The notes beneath the pieces are model-generated. The model had not been told where the DNA came from, did no database searches, and saw nothing but the letters and a program-made list of their open reading frames with translations. This document shows positions 44,287-56,657 of a DNA stretch of 64,000 nt, in pieces. Both the position numbers and the translations under genes were made by a program. The stretch's first letter is position 1, and every line of letters starts with the position of its first letter. The DNA is taken from NCBI RefSeq assembly GCF_011745365.1, contig NW_024468915.1:1528653-1592652 (forward strand). The letters run 5' to 3'. Source of the stretch: Cryphonectria parasitica EP155 (Eukaryota; Ascomycota; Sordariomycetes; Diaporthales; Cryphonectriaceae).

Positions 44287-46175
44287 CTACCTCGTGGACT
44301 GGTATGGTTTGTACCCTGGATAGGCACCAGCCTGCTCCTCCTGACCGCCGCCACTATACCCATCGTCATACGTGTTCGACCTCGTCGGCCTGCTAAAGTT
44401 GGGTGACCTCGGGCCAGGCTGGGAGTCGCCCGTATACTGTCTCTGCGGTGGTGCACGGTTGGCCAGGGCCGGCGGCCGGTTGCCCCTGGGCCGTGGCGAT
44501 TCGGAGAACTGCCGTTGTGGTGGCACTCCTGGCTGAGCGGAATCGGCCGAGTACTGTCGATACGGGGGCGCGCGGGGAGGTGGGCCGCGGCCGGGCGCGG
44601 TGTCTCCGGACCACTGCCGTTGAGGACCTGGGGAGGATCGGGGCCCTGGCGCGGGGGAGAAGGACCTCGGAGGGCCTCCCTGTGCGGGCGAGAACGTCCT
44701 CGGCGGTCCCTGTGGTGCAGGCGAGTAGGTCCTCGCGGGTCCTTGTGGCCCGGGCGAGTAGGTCCGTTGCGGGCCATTGGCGAACTGGCCTTGCTGCTGC
44801 TGGGGTGAGGGCGAGTAGGTCCGCTGGGGGGCATTGGCGAACTGGCCTTGCTGCTGCTGCTGGGGCGAGGGCGAGTAGGTTCGCTGGGGTGCGATGCGCG
44901 GGTCAAACGCGCGCTCGCTGCTGAATCCGCCCTGGGAGGGGGCAGGCGAACCGCGCGAGCGATCTGGATACGCTGCCCCAGCTGCCGCCATAGAGTGGTT
45001 CGAGCTTCCTGTCAGGGAGCGCACGGGAGGGCCTCTACCGTAGGGCTGGTTCATGGCAGTAGTGGTGGCACCGTATTGATCATGGACACCATATCCATCC
45101 GGCTCCTGCGTGTAGCCATTCTGCCCATAGCCGCCGACTTGCGACTGTGATTGTCCATAATCCTGACCCATGACGCTGGCCCCTGTAACGCCCCAGCTCT
45201 GTTCCGTGTGGAATGAAGTTGTTGACTGGCCGTAGGCATTGTGCATCTGACCGTAGCCGCCCTGCGCAGCCATATTGTTGGTATTGTATGGGTCTGCTCC
45301 ATGGGCACCACCCGCACCACCCGCACCACCAATGTACCCGCTCGAGACAGCAGCCATGTTGCCCGGCTGTCCATATGGGCTGACGCCGCCGCCCTGTACA
45401 GGCGTCCTGTTTCCGGGTGTTCCTGCCGGCGACATGCTGTTCATGAGCGATGCGTTCAGTTCGTTATTGGCCTCGGGTTTCTTGAGCTGCTGCAACTCGA
45501 CGGCCTCCTCTTTCAACTGCACCTTCTTGCTCTCGGAATCTCCCCACGTGGGCATAGCAGGCAAGGAGTCCTCGCTCTCGGGGTCCTTGGAAACGTCGAA
45601 GCTGGCGTACTGCGGGGTCTCCTTGGCTGTCGGCGTCGGGCGGGTCCACGGCAAGGCGCCTGTCGACATAGGATCGTGGGGCTGGTAGCCCTTGTCGTCT
45701 GGAAGGTTCCTGTAGGGCTCGTCGAGGTGTTTGTGCCTGCCACCCTTGGGTGGGTCACAGCAGCCGCAGCAGTTGCCGCAGCACTTCAGGCAGTAACAGC
45801 ACTCGCAACAGCAGGAGAGTCCGCAGCAGAGACATCTTGCTATACACCAGACGACCGACAACAGGATGAGAGAGCCTATTACGATGATGGCGATCACGGG
45901 CCATCTATCCGAGAACCGTGTCAGCATATTTGTGTGTACACCCTGGGGGTTTTCACCACCGCAGTAATCTGGGAGAGGAGAGCTGTGCCATACTTGCAAT
46001 AGACGGCAGCCATGCAGTTGCTCCAACTTGAGAAGGCCGTCTTGACATCGGAGATGTTTCCCTCGGCGTCGCTCACAATATCCCTCTCGACGAATGCGTG
46101 CTTCAGACTCCTCGCTATTATTTCGCTCACTCCTCCCCTCAGGCTCCTCGTCATCGCCACATCAATGGATGGCAT
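44287..46175 (-). CDS. Fibroin-3-related Cys-rich membrane protein
   Basis: Two exons on the minus strand (46175-45994, 45904-44287; intron 89 nt) give 599 aa. Residues 1-60 end in SSWSNCMAAVYCKWPV, the signature of fungal proteins annotated as fibroin-3-related; the Lys61 codon spans the intron. One transmembrane helix (about 62-83) leads into 16 cysteines within residues 81-110, ending CCGCCDPP. Palmitoylation or metal binding is plausible but not shown. The remainder is Gly/Gln/Ser/Pro-rich and disordered. A tandem RTYSP-type proline/glutamine repeat of about 10 units appears in the C-terminal third, and the chain ends GYKPYQSTR. No enzymatic motif. It probably sits at the plasma membrane or wall with a long cytosolic tail. 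An earlier start (GTG at 46199) is unlikely; the ATG at 46175 is used. Confidence 0.85.
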
Positions 46176-46800
46176 CTTGGCACACTTCGAAGGGCGCACA
46201 GGCCCGGGTAATTGGATTTAGGAAGTGTGTGTCTCGACTCGATACCGCGCGGGAAGTAGTATTCCCTCGATCTTCGGGTGGTTCGTTGGTAAGGTTGACA
46301 CTCGCGCTGTTGTCACAAGGCCATGGTTCAATTCGATGTCGTCCGTTTGTAGAGGTTGCTTAAAGAAAGAAGGTAAAAATCCGGAGAAGATGACCCGTTT
46401 GGTGGCTGTTGGTGTAGTAAAAGGATCTTGTTGTGGTCCAGGCAGACGAGGCTCAGTTTCCGGGCGGCCGTCAAGCAAAGCCTTGCGACTAGTAAGAACG
46501 TAAAAGAAAAAAAAAACCGGGGGCTGCAGCGACAACAGACTGGTCGGCAACTATCTCTCTCCAGGACAAGAAGTGAAAGCGAAGAATGGGTGACGGGCGT
46601 AAAAGACAGTGTTTCCTCGTTTCGAGAGTTTGGGCAAAGTGCTGGTTCGCTGCTGCTCTGGATTCGTGAAATTAAGCGCCGGCGACGCAATGTTTAGACT
46701 CGGGGAATGCAGAGTTGGGGGGGGGGGGGTTCCTTCCCACGTGCTAGTGTCTTGTCTCACTTAGTTGTGGCTTCTCCCGTTGCGCTAATGAATGTCGAAT

Positions 46801-46820
46801 GGATTGGATTGGATTGGATT
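46801..46820. repeat. GGATT pentanucleotide repeat
   Basis: Four exact GGATT units, with a further partial copy on each side. Confidence 0.9.
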
Positions 46821-47495
46821 GGGCAAGGTCGCAAGCCCCAGAGAAGACGGGAAGGCACGAAGGGTCGTTGTGAACCACTCGTGAGCCCAGCGTTTTCAAG
46901 TTGTTTTGTCTCGGATGAACCAAGCCAGTCAAGCCCCCCAAACAATGGATGAGGATGCTGCTCAGCCACGCCGCAGAGTGAGCCGAAATGCTTATATCTT
47001 GTGTCGTGCAATCAATGCGTGTCGCAGTTCCCAGAAATAGAGTCCTTGGCCCTCTTCATACTATGACAATCTTTGTGTCGTCCCAACAAGAATAGATCTT
47101 TATTGTATTGCTGAGGGGGTGGGGGAAGAAACGAGAAGTCCCGAGCTGACTGTTCCGTATGCTGTTCGATGAAGATTCCAAGTCTCTTCAAACGTGGAGC
47201 AAGAAGAAGGGGAGGCGAATGAAAGAGAAGTATAAAAAAAATAAAAAATAAAAAAAAAATTGGAAGGGCCAAGAGGATGCAGCCTGCAGAACTCGGAATA
47301 ATAAGCGCAAAAAGCACGAGTTGGGAGATAAAGATGAGCAAGGCTGGAGGATGAGGATCACCGGCCCCCAACAGCAGCAAGACGCAAAGATCTCCAACGA
47401 ATGAATACGAGTACGTGAGCGATACTCCCACCTAGAACATCCAGGTTCTTTATTTTGTAAGTTGGACCAGCAATGTGAGGAATCAGCAACTTTTT

Positions 47496-47497
<2 letters not shown>

Positions 47498-47530
<33 letters not shown>
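47498..47530. repeat. (CGT)11 trinucleotide repeat
   Basis: Eleven exact CGT units in non-coding sequence, about 1.3 kb upstream of the fibroin-3-related gene start. Confidence 0.92.
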
Positions 47531-48636
47531 GCAACACAAGAGCAGACGGCAATTCAGACGGCGGGGAGGGGGGAGTACACATGACCCCAAGAAGGAGGCG
47601 GCACGCAGTAGCAGTGCAGCAGATTGCAGGGGACCTGATTTCAGGAGCCGATATTGCTATTAGCAGCGGCCCTTTTCGAAAACTTAGCCTCGCCTGCTAT
47701 AGGAGAGAGAAAGACAGGCTCGACCCCCTCCCTGTTGAGTAAATTGCGATGGGGGAGTTGCTCCCCAGAACCATGGAACCCCACTAAACCAGCCCGTCCC
47801 CCGGCCCACTGGGGACATGCTATGGAACATGGCACATGCATGGGTACCTCTTGCCTGTGCTGAATTCTGCGGGAAATAAGCATCGACATTTAGCAGAACA
47901 AGGTCCTGCGGGAGAGAAGAGGGGCGCCACTGTGAAAGCAGCCCAGCCCTGTAACTTTGCTAATGCATACTTGCAATCTTATTAACATGCGTAATTAGTA
48001 GTGCATGGTCAGTATGCCAGTGCCATTTGGATAAGAAGAAGAAGAAGAGGAAGAAGAGGCCTCATATCCGAGCCCAGAGGCCGCTCAGACTCTCCCGCTG
48101 TCAAAAACCCTGCGCAAGAGGGTCCTGAACTTGGTCCTGCAGCAGATTGGACCTTTCCACCACATGTCGCACTGACCAGGTTGCATTCAAGATCCGTCAC
48201 GGACCCAGTCGCGCCAGATAAATGAGAGCACCTTCCGACTACCCGTAGTGAGGATGGATGGGGTTGTGAATCAATATTATTTGATGGTATGTTGTGTTCA
48301 TTTGCTGGCTCAGATTCTATGGCTTGCGGTTCTAGCTCTTAGCGTCCTCGAGCACCATACTATGTACAAAATTTATCAGGGTGTCTCATGGCAAAGGCAC
48401 GTGCCAGGCAACGTCTCCCGCCCCATGAAGTCTGGGGCTGCCTCATCCACGCCTCTTGATGAGGCCCTAGATTACTGTCTCCGACTCTGGGGCTCGACCT
48501 CGGCCTTGTCCCATACCCATTATAGATCCACCTTCCGAGAGTCACCTGCTATGTGAATTCCAGCATCGTGGTAACGTTGTTCAGAGATGGTTTACCAACA
48601 AGACCACAAGCAGACGAGTTTGGTTGCTTGACGATC

Positions 48637-49782
48637 TCAACCGAGCAGTTTCAAGCCGCTCTTCGTCTTCTGTCCGGGCTTGACAATACCGCCTCCACTA
48701 GCTCCCAGGTGCGGCGAGAACCTGCCATCGCCGTTGCCGGCACCTGATCCGCTCCCACTGTTCTTGCCTCCCTTCTTCTTAAAGTTCTTGCCCTTGTGCC
48801 TGTCGTCCTTCTGGGCGGCCGGCTTCACCTCGGTCGTGCTCTTGCGCACTACGACGGGGTGGCTTTGGATGTATTTGCCATTCATCTCCTTGGCGGCCTG
48901 GAAGAAGTCGTCTGGGTCGCTGAAGCTGACAAAGCCGTAGCCCTTGGACTTGTTCGTCCGCTTGTCCCGTATCACCTTGGCCTTCTGCACCGACTGCCAT
49001 CGCGCAAATGCCTTGAGCAGCGAGTCGTCCGTTGTCTCGCCTGCCAGGTTACCGACAAAGAGCCGCAGGTGTGACGGGTCCCACTCAAGCAGCGACTCGT
49101 CGGCCCACTTCTTGCCACCACCTTCGCGGTAGACCGTCTTCTTCTTCTCGTTCGTGCTGTTCACAGCTCCTTCCTGCGCCGCCTTGGCAGCAGCTTCTGC
49201 GTTGAAGGTTGGGCCCACGGCGGCGCCAGCTTTGCCCCCGGCTGGTTTGGGGCCAGGAGCGGCTGCACCATCGGCCCCTTCCTTGGGCAGGTATGCGCTC
49301 TGCCACTGCGCAATCTGCGCTGCCATGTCGGGGTCGTAGTTGGGATCACCACGGTCGTACGAGTTCTGTGGGGCGGCCGCTGCGGCGGCAGCACCTGGTT
49401 GAGGAAACGGATTGCGGATCTGAGGTGGCGTAGAATAGGATCCCGTCGTGGGGGCAGCACCATAATAGCTTGCTTGCTGCGCGTAGTTGGACGGGTAGTT
49501 GTACGAAGTCGTCGTCCTGGCGCCATAGCTGGACCCTACGGCGGCGGGTGCCTGCGGGTAGGAGTAGGCAGATGGAGGCGCGCCATAGCTAGATGCTGTG
49601 ATGGGTGGTGTGCTGTACGTCGGTATAGTGTTGTAGGCTGCGTTGGCCGGGTACGACGAGGGGGTCGGGGTGGGAGAGAAGGTCGACTTGAACCCACCGC
49701 CTGATGAAGATGATGATGACGTCGGAGGAGGAGGTCGAGGAGGTAGGGAGTTCGAGAGACCTGGTGGACCCGGATATGACAT
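48637..49782 (-). CDS. RBM42-like RRM RNA-binding protein
   Basis: Single exon, 381 aa. The N-terminus (1-145) is Pro/Ser/Tyr-rich and disordered. The middle reads YDPDMAAQIAQWQSAY (149-164). One C-terminal RRM has RNP2 LFVGNL (241-246) and RNP1 KGYGFVSF (281-288), preceded by DESLLEWDPSHLR and followed by NGKYIQSHPVVVRKST. This order, with the RRM late in the protein and that lead-in, matches RBM42, which binds RNA in splicing or stress granules. A basic Gly-rich tail follows. The gene is intronless, unlike most others here. The start ATG begins MSYPGPPGLSNSLPP. Confidence 0.9.
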   Translation of the reverse strand: MSYPGPPGLSNSLPPRPPPPTSSSSSSGGGFKSTFSPTPTPSSYPANAAYNTIPTYSTPPITASSYGAPPSAYSYPQAPAAVGSSYGARTTTSYNYPSNYAQQASYYGAAPTTGSYSTPPQIRNPFPQPGAAAAAAAPQNSYDRGDPNYDPDMAAQIAQWQSAYLPKEGADGAAAPGPKPAGGKAGAAVGPTFNAEAAAKAAQEGAVNSTNEKKKTVYREGGGKKWADESLLEWDPSHLRLFVGNLAGETTDDSLLKAFARWQSVQKAKVIRDKRTNKSKGYGFVSFSDPDDFFQAAKEMNGKYIQSHPVVVRKSTTEVKPAAQKDDRHKGKNFKKKGGKNSGSGSGAGNGDGRFSPHLGASGGGIVKPGQKTKSGLKLLG

Positions 49783-51688
49783 GATGAATTGGATGCGCCT
49801 TCTCGATGGATGTGTACGACTTTGTATTCACCAATCACGTACCTAAGCCCGCACCAAATAGACTCTGCTCGCGGTCCTCCGATATCGTCGTAAACCTGGG
49901 AAAATTCTCTTGTTGGTCTTGGACAAAAGCAATACCCGTCAAGGACCCTTGATGGAGTGGTGGGTTGTGGATTTGTGCAGCCAGGACGACGTTTGGTGGA
50001 GTTGATGATGTATACGGCAGAGAACATTTGACTGCTGTTTCGCCAGGCGGTAGAAAAGGTTGGTCAGACATCGTTGTCCCAAGCGCCCAGCCACAATCCT
50101 GATTACATAATACTGTGTATTCGATATTGCATATGAGCCCCCTGCCAATCCTATCCGTCCGCAATCGGGGGGCCCAACGTTGTATTTTCTATTCTAGCGG
50201 GGAGACCTGGGCCGCGCTGCAGCCGCTGAAAAATGGTACTAGCCAGCACTTTCAACGGCTATGTATGATGGTATAGCACTGTGTAGTTGTCAAGCAGATT
50301 AAATCAAACGCCATCAAACGCCCATCCAACCCGAACCAGAAAGCTCGCACTATTTAATAAGGTCAGTGATGTAAGTCCTGCTATTGGGGGACCATTTCAT
50401 AGATCATCGACCCACTGTCAACTCGAAGTCGGTCCAGACAGCCGGTAGGGATTGCGCTTTGAGTTATTTTTGTCGGGCCTCTTTGACTCACATTGTGCTG
50501 TGTTGGTCTGTACCGTATCAAATCCTGTCGGCACGTCGGGCAGTCGATGCCTTGATGACGTTTTTGGCGGGGCAACAAAAAGTCGTAGAACCCACCTGCC
50601 CCTCGCTGAAAATCCGTCCGATGCTCGCCGGTCAGATCACCCTTATAGTACCGTAATACCTTGTACGTACTCTGGTATATGGGGCATTCTGTGCATACCA
50701 CGGGCACATGTGTTGCGATGGTGTGTATCCAAGAATTGGGTGAAATCTCCCTCTGTCTCCCGAACAAGCCGGGCGTCCTTCATGCTCACCAAATTCGCCG
50801 AATAAAGTACCTCCCCACCATCTTCCCAACATTTTTCTAGATAGCAACGGCCCATCAAGTCACACGGCAACGAGCTCTCATCTCTCTAAAGAGCATGGTC
50901 TTTGTGCAAGGTGCCCATCAATTCACGAAAGGTCAAGGAGTAGGATTGATTGCCCGAACGTAACAAGAGGGGTGATTTCTGGGCGCCGAGTTCGAAACGC
51001 GAGGAGTGGATACCCCCCTTCCTACGCACTCTGTACAGTCTAGTACTCAAGGGGCTGTGACGAGACTGGTTTGAGGCATATGCTCCTGCTAAATGTGCAG
51101 GCTGTCTGTTCGTTCTTACAGGATGAGAGGAAAGAGAAATATAGAGAGACAGAGGGAGAAAGAGAGAGTGTGTCTATATGTGCATGTGGATGATGCATTC
51201 GTACTAGTACAGGGCCATGATACACATGAAGTGCTCGAATACGTAGTACGGATGGGGAATGCGAAAACGTCTTGGGCAGGGATGAAACTCAAGAGAGCCT
51301 TGGAAGCAGGTATCTAGTATGTCACTACGTACTCAGTATACGCAGTAAAACAGCGGCAAACCCTTCAGTCGCAGCACACTGCAGCAGCAGCTCGGAAGAC
51401 CGGGGACAGTTAGAGCTCTTCACTGAGTAAGCGTTGTCCACTTATTCTCTAGCTTCGTCAGAGGAAGTTGCCCGCTGTTCGGGCCTTGCCCCCCCGCGAT
51501 GATATATGTCTTTCCCCGAGTCCAAACAAAATCTGTTTTCCTCCCACTCTCCAATTCAACCCATCTTTAGCTCTATTGCATCCTCAACCCTCTCGATTGG
51601 CTTCGAGATCCTTTTCCTCCAACAACTCTAGACATCCGTCACCCAATAACAATAAACCCTCTCCTCTTCTCTCTTGGATATTGCAATA
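49783..51688. other. Divergent promoter region, RBM42-like / gnd1
   Basis: 1.9 kb between divergent starts. A short tandem ATCAAACGCC duplication lies near 50313-50332. No gene was recognised. Confidence 0.5.
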
Positions 51689-53745
51689 ATGTCTGGCCCA
51701 GTGTAAGTTTCCCTGCCTGTTCAACTTTCAACCCCACCTTCCCCCATCCGATATGAGCCATTTCGCCGCACTGCGACAAGCCCAGCGTCGTGAACCCCTC
51801 CATTTAGAGAAAAAGACGTCGGGCTCAAGCCCTCGGTCCCCTCCATCCAATACATCGGATTCATAACCGAATTGCATGGTGCTTCAGCTCGGGCTATAGC
51901 TCTTTGCTATTCCCAACTACATTTCCCGCTCCCCTCTCTCTTTTGCTCTTTTATTTCACCAAGACTGAGTGCTCCTTCCAGCGCTCGCCTCGCCCATATC
52001 GCCGGTGGGGTCGGGCTTGGAAATATTAGCTCGGGACGTGACAATGCTGACAAGAATCATTACCAAAGTGCTGATCTCGGCCTTATTGGCCTGGCCGTCA
52101 TGTAAGTCCTTCCCTTACTCCTCTCCCTTCAGCGCTGCGCAAGCGTCGACATGAAGCTGATCACACTGTCTCTCTCCCTAGGGGTCAGAACCTGATTCTG
52201 AACATGGCCGACCATGGTTTCACCATCTGCGCATTCAACCGTACCGTGTCCAAGGTCGACCGCTTCCTCGACAACGAGGCCAAGGGCAAGTCCATCGTTG
52301 GTGCTCACTCCACCGAGGAGTTCGTCGCCACTCTGAAGAAGCCCCGCCGTGTCATGCTCCTCGTTCAGGCTGGCAAGGCTGTCGACGACTGGATCGAGAC
52401 TCTCCTGCCCCTCCTCGAGGCCGGCGATATCATTATTGACGGTGGAAACTCTCACTTCCCCGACTCCAACAGGAGGACCCAGTACCTCAAGACCAAGGGC
52501 CTCCACTTCGTCGGCTCCGGTGTTTCCGGTGGCGAGGAGGGTGCCCGCTACGGCCCCTCCATGATGCCCGGTGGTGACGAGGCTGCCTGGGCCCCAATCA
52601 AGGACATCTTCCAGAGCATCGCTGCCAAGAGCGATGGCGAGGCGTGCTGTGACTGGGTCGGTGACGAGGGTGCTGGGCACTACGTCAAGATGGTCCACAA
52701 CGGTATTGAGTACGGTGACATGCAGCTCATCTCTGAGGTATGTTTACCTTACAGATATTGCCTTCAAGGCGCGCCTCTGAAGCTGACTCCACACGTTACA
52801 GGCGTACGACATCATGAAGCGCGGTCTCGGCATGTCCAACAAGGAGATTGGCGACACCTTTGCCAAGTGGAACAACGGCGTCCTGGACTCCTTCCTGGTC
52901 GAGATCACTCGGGACATCATGTACTACAATGATGAGGATGGCAAGGCCCTTGTCGAGAAGATTCTGGACCAGGCTGGTCAGAAGGGAACCGGAAAGTGGA
53001 CTGCCATCAACGCTCTCGACCTGGGCATGCCCGTCACCCTGATTGCCGAGGCTGTGCTGGCTCGCTGCCTGTCTGCTATCAAGGAGGAGCGTACCGAGGC
53101 CTCGACCAGGCTCGAGTTTGTCGGCCGCGTCAAGGAGTTCGACGGCAGCAAGGAGCAGTTCCTCGACGACCTTGAGCAGGCTCTCTACGCTTCCAAGATC
53201 ATCTCCTACGCCCAGGGCTTCATGCTGATGCAGGAGGTATGTACTACTCTAGCCTGGCGCCGGTGTGGATTGAAATGTTGATACTAACTGGTGAATTCTC
53301 ACAGGCCGCCAAGGAGTACGGCTGGAAGCTGAACAAGCCCTCTATCGCCCTGATGTGGCGTGGTGGTTGCATCATCCGGTCCGTCTTCCTCAAGGACATC
53401 ACCAGCGCGTACCGCAACAACCCCGACCTCAAGAACCTGCTCTTCGATGACTTCTTCAACAAGGCCATTCACAAGGCCCAGCCCGGCTGGAGAGACGTTG
53501 TCGCCAAGTCGGCCCAGCTCGGTATCCCAACCCCGGCTTTCTCCACTGCACTGTCATGGTTCGATGGTTACCGCACCAAGGACCTGCCTGCCAACCTGCT
53601 GCAGGCCCAGCGTGACTACTTCGGTGCCCACACTTTCAAGATCAAGCCAGAGGCTGCCACCGAGAAGTACCCTGTCGGCCAGGACATCCACGTCAACTGG
53701 ACTGGCCGTGGCGGAAACGTTTCTGCCTCTACATACCAAGCATAA
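51689..53745 (+). CDS. gnd1: 6-phosphogluconate dehydrogenase, decarboxylating
   Basis: Third step of the oxidative pentose phosphate pathway: 6-phosphogluconate + NADP+ to ribulose-5-phosphate, CO2 and NADPH, in the cytosol. Five exons (51689-51702, 52069-52101, 52182-52737, 52802-53236, 53305-53745) give 492 aa, the usual length. The first coding exon is only 14 nt and the second 33 nt, split by a 366-nt intron. Residues 9-19, [11 protein letters not shown], form the NADP fingerprint. IIDGGNS and [14 protein letters not shown] are the substrate loops, and [18 protein letters not shown] carries the catalytic Lys185 and Glu192. [10 protein letters not shown] and the Tyr/Gly-rich C-terminus complete the family pattern. 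All phases agree. Codon use is strongly biased (GCC, GGT, AAG, GTC), as expected for an abundant enzyme. Confidence 0.97.
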
Positions 53746-54352
53746 GTCGGAAATGTCAATCTGCTAGATAGAAGTTTGAACCTGTAGATCGATTCGCCTT
53801 TCCCCCAAGGACGGCCACATCAAAAGGTGGTACACAGCACTTCGTAATCGGGTACAGGTACTAATACAAAAATAAAGATTTGCTATGTTATGAACAACAA
53901 CAACCAACCAAACGCAATTCGCAGGACTTGATCTCTGAAGTGATGTTATGCAGGGAGTGCCAAAGAATCAGACATCAAACCAGCGTCCCGTTCAGTATCC
54001 ATTTGTATGTTTTTTAAATAAATAAAAAACCAGGTATTCATTGCTATAGGAACTGTAAGCCGTCTGCTTTCGGGGGAGTGAGGCTGGTTGTGGCTGGTGC
54101 GCAGTGCTTATGTAATCACCTGTGATTTGGTTTTCTTAGGCTGGCGCGCTCTTCGGACAGATGCAGTCGCGACTTTCACTTTCAGCGAGCTTGCAGCCCC
54201 GTCGCGAATAATCCATCAAATGCGCCATCTGCAATCGCCTTCCAACAACATCGACAAGCCCATATTCGTTGGTTCCTACTTTTCGTTCCATATCAATTGC
54301 AACTGCTGCAGCAATACAGGACCATAGCTTCCAGCCGGAAGCACCGTCCACG
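53746..54352. other. Spacer, gnd1 to ssr4
   Basis: 607 nt containing the gnd1 3' UTR, with a polyadenylation signal at 53872, and the ssr4 promoter. Nothing else was seen. Confidence 0.55.
53872..53877 (+). terminator. Likely polyadenylation signal of gnd1
   Basis: AATAAA occurs 127 nt after the gnd1 stop codon. Confidence 0.5.
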
Positions 54353-56657
54353 ATGGCAGACCCAAGCTCCAGCATCCACGACAGGATGGTCAGTCCAAAC
54401 CGTCGCGACCCTTCTCTCCCCCATCCTGCTGCACAGCCCATCCCGCGCAGTCTTGATGCTAATTTGAAGCCTTTCACTACCAGCTACCGCATCTGCATCT
54501 TGTCAGCACCTACCGCTACCCGGAGAGAACAACGATAGCACTGCACGATCATGCAACTACCAACTGGCTGCTCAACATGTTGTTAACGGCCCCTAAGATC
54601 GCGCGAGACTCGGCGCCCTTTTTCTGGACCTATCTTGACGCTCCTCGGGATGGACAGATCATGCTCACTTGGCAGCCTTTGCAGCGGATGGGTACTACAT
54701 TCTCCTCTGATGGATACGTCTGGCCTGGTCCGGATGAGTTCTCTGCGCGGGACCTGAAGAACGGCTTGGTTTGTCTTCCACCCTGTCCGTGATCCTAAGC
54801 TTCTCTGACCAAGCTTAATCCCTCTAGATTCTGGAAGTCTTCTCGCAGAGAGTGGGCTTTCGACCAGGAGAATCGGTCGCGGCACACGCGCGCACCCGCT
54901 TCCGCTTGGTTCCAACCCAAAACGTTCCGGCCGGCGCGCCTCAGGTCGATCCTGGCCTCTGGCTCGTTCACTATGGACCATCCCAGCAGCCCATTCCCGC
55001 CGAAGTGCTGCCGGTTCCGCCCGCCATGCAGCAGATCATGTCGAACCGGATGACGCTGCAGAGAGGAGGCCAGATTGCGCGGAAGGAGTTCATGCTGGCC
55101 GATCGCCTCAATTGGCCTGCGATCAACCCGCCGCGGGAGGGTAGGGGACATCCCATGATGGCTCACCCTGGAAACGCTCGCAACGTGCCTCAGCAGATGG
55201 CCTATCCTCCACCGGCCAAGCGCAGCAGGACCGCAGCTCATGCCCAACAGCACGTCGCCGCAGGACCTGCCGGCTTTCAACCCCCTCCTTTTATGCCACC
55301 TCCTTTCATACCTTTCGATGATGAAGAGGACACATCCACGGGTGACATGTTTGATCACATGACGCCTCGCGACATCAGCATGGCACGCTACACACGCAAC
55401 CACGAGTGGATGGAGGAGGTGCTGGGTTCTGCCTATCGAATTGCACAGATTGAACCGGCTGATCTCGGGTTGGGCCTGCAAGGAGAGCTGTCGTCTGTCA
55501 CGCAGGGCATATTTGAAGCTCCTGGCGTGAATGCCCACAAGCAACCGCCAAACAACCCCGTAGTTGGCCACCTGGATCCCAAGCTAGCTGACGATTTCAA
55601 GACGAGAGTTGCGGACAAAATCCGAGCAGAACAAACCGAAATGGCGAAGACAAAGGCTCGACACGAGAAGCAGATGGCAAAGTTCAAGGCCAACTCGATT
55701 CTCTCGCGGTCTGAGAAGGAACTGCGAGCCGCTATCGAGGAGACGGGCCCCGAATTCTGGCGGATGGAAGGAAAGGAGGAAGAGGAAGAGGAGAGCAACG
55801 AACACCCCAAGACCAAGCACCACAGGAAAGTCGACGAGATCGTTGCAGATATCGAATCAGCACTTGGACGCCACATCGAGGTGGTCAGTGATGTCAAGCG
55901 CATCCAAGATGGTGGATACCAAGAACCACCCCCCGAGCCCGTCGTCGTACCAATGCCTCCAGCCGTTGCCGCCACAGGCGATGATAGCAGTGCTGGTCCA
56001 AACCAGTTCTCCAGGCCGCCATCACATGCAGGCTCCCAGAACAGCGGCGTCATGGTTGGTGACACAGACGTGGACATGGGCGGCACCACGGCTGGCCCAG
56101 TACAGATAGGAAACAATCCGTCGCCTCAGACTCAGCAGCAGCCTCCACCGCCACCTGTTGGTGCGACGACAGACAATGCTGGCGGCCCTTCAGCACCAGC
56201 CGACCAAGTTCATGTACCCACCAGGGCGCCAGAAGATGTTGCTATGCACGACTCAGGTCATGACAAGGACCCCAACACGGCCCCAGACCAAGGTACAGGA
56301 AGTGGTGACTGGGTCGTCGTGCCTAAAGGTGGTGTCTCGCCAGGGGCATCGGCCAGTGGACAACCCACGGCACCGCCTGCTGCTCCTGCTCCTGATCCCG
56401 TGCCTGTTGCCGCTCCTGCACCTACTGCTGCTGTGCCTGCGGAATCTCCACAGCCTGGAGATGCCACCAGGACCGGCGACAGTGACTATGGAGACATGAA
56501 TACGGCCGGTGAAGCTCTGAGCAGCTACGACCGAAATGACGGAGACCTCGGAGATGGTATGGATCTCGGTGTCGAAGACTCGGCCTTTGGGGATGCTGTC
56601 TTTGGCGTCGAAGAGTCACGAGGTTCGACAGCTGACACTCCGGCGGAGGGCATTTAG
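54353..56657 (+). CDS. ssr4: SWI/SNF and RSC complex subunit Ssr4
   Basis: Three exons (54353-54388, 54484-54768, 54828-56657) give 716 aa; introns are 95 and 59 nt. The N-terminal fungal domain (formerly DUF1750, Ssr4) is clear. It starts SSSIHDRM, then HLVSTYRYPE, LLTAPKIARDSAPFFWTYLD (about 46-65), GQIMLTWQPLQRMGTTFSSDGY, and ILEVFSQRVGFRPGE. DPGLWLVHYGPS follows at about 180. Next come PAKRSRTA (possible NLS), then ISMARYTRNHEWMEEVLGSAY, with a coiled, charged segment (about 365-420). The last 250 residues are Pro/Gln/Ala/Asp-rich. Ssr4 is a structural subunit of SWI/SNF and RSC in fission yeast and is nuclear. The second-exon acceptor (CTACCAG at 54477-54483) was chosen because it alone joins HDRM to LPHLHLVSTYRYPE in frame. 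Confidence 0.88.

Larger units (their letters stand above)
46176..48636. other. Promoter of the fibroin-3-related gene and 3' region of the RBM42-like gene
   Basis: 2.46 kb between two minus-strand genes. It contains a (GGATT)n tract (46801-46820), a G-run near 46720-46731, an A-rich tract at 47235-47262, and a (CGT)11 run at 47498-47530. No gene was recognised. Confidence 0.5.

Noticed and set aside
47498..47530. The (CGT)11 run as a coding poly-amino-acid tract
   Set aside because: The frames crossing it are short and without other motifs on either strand.
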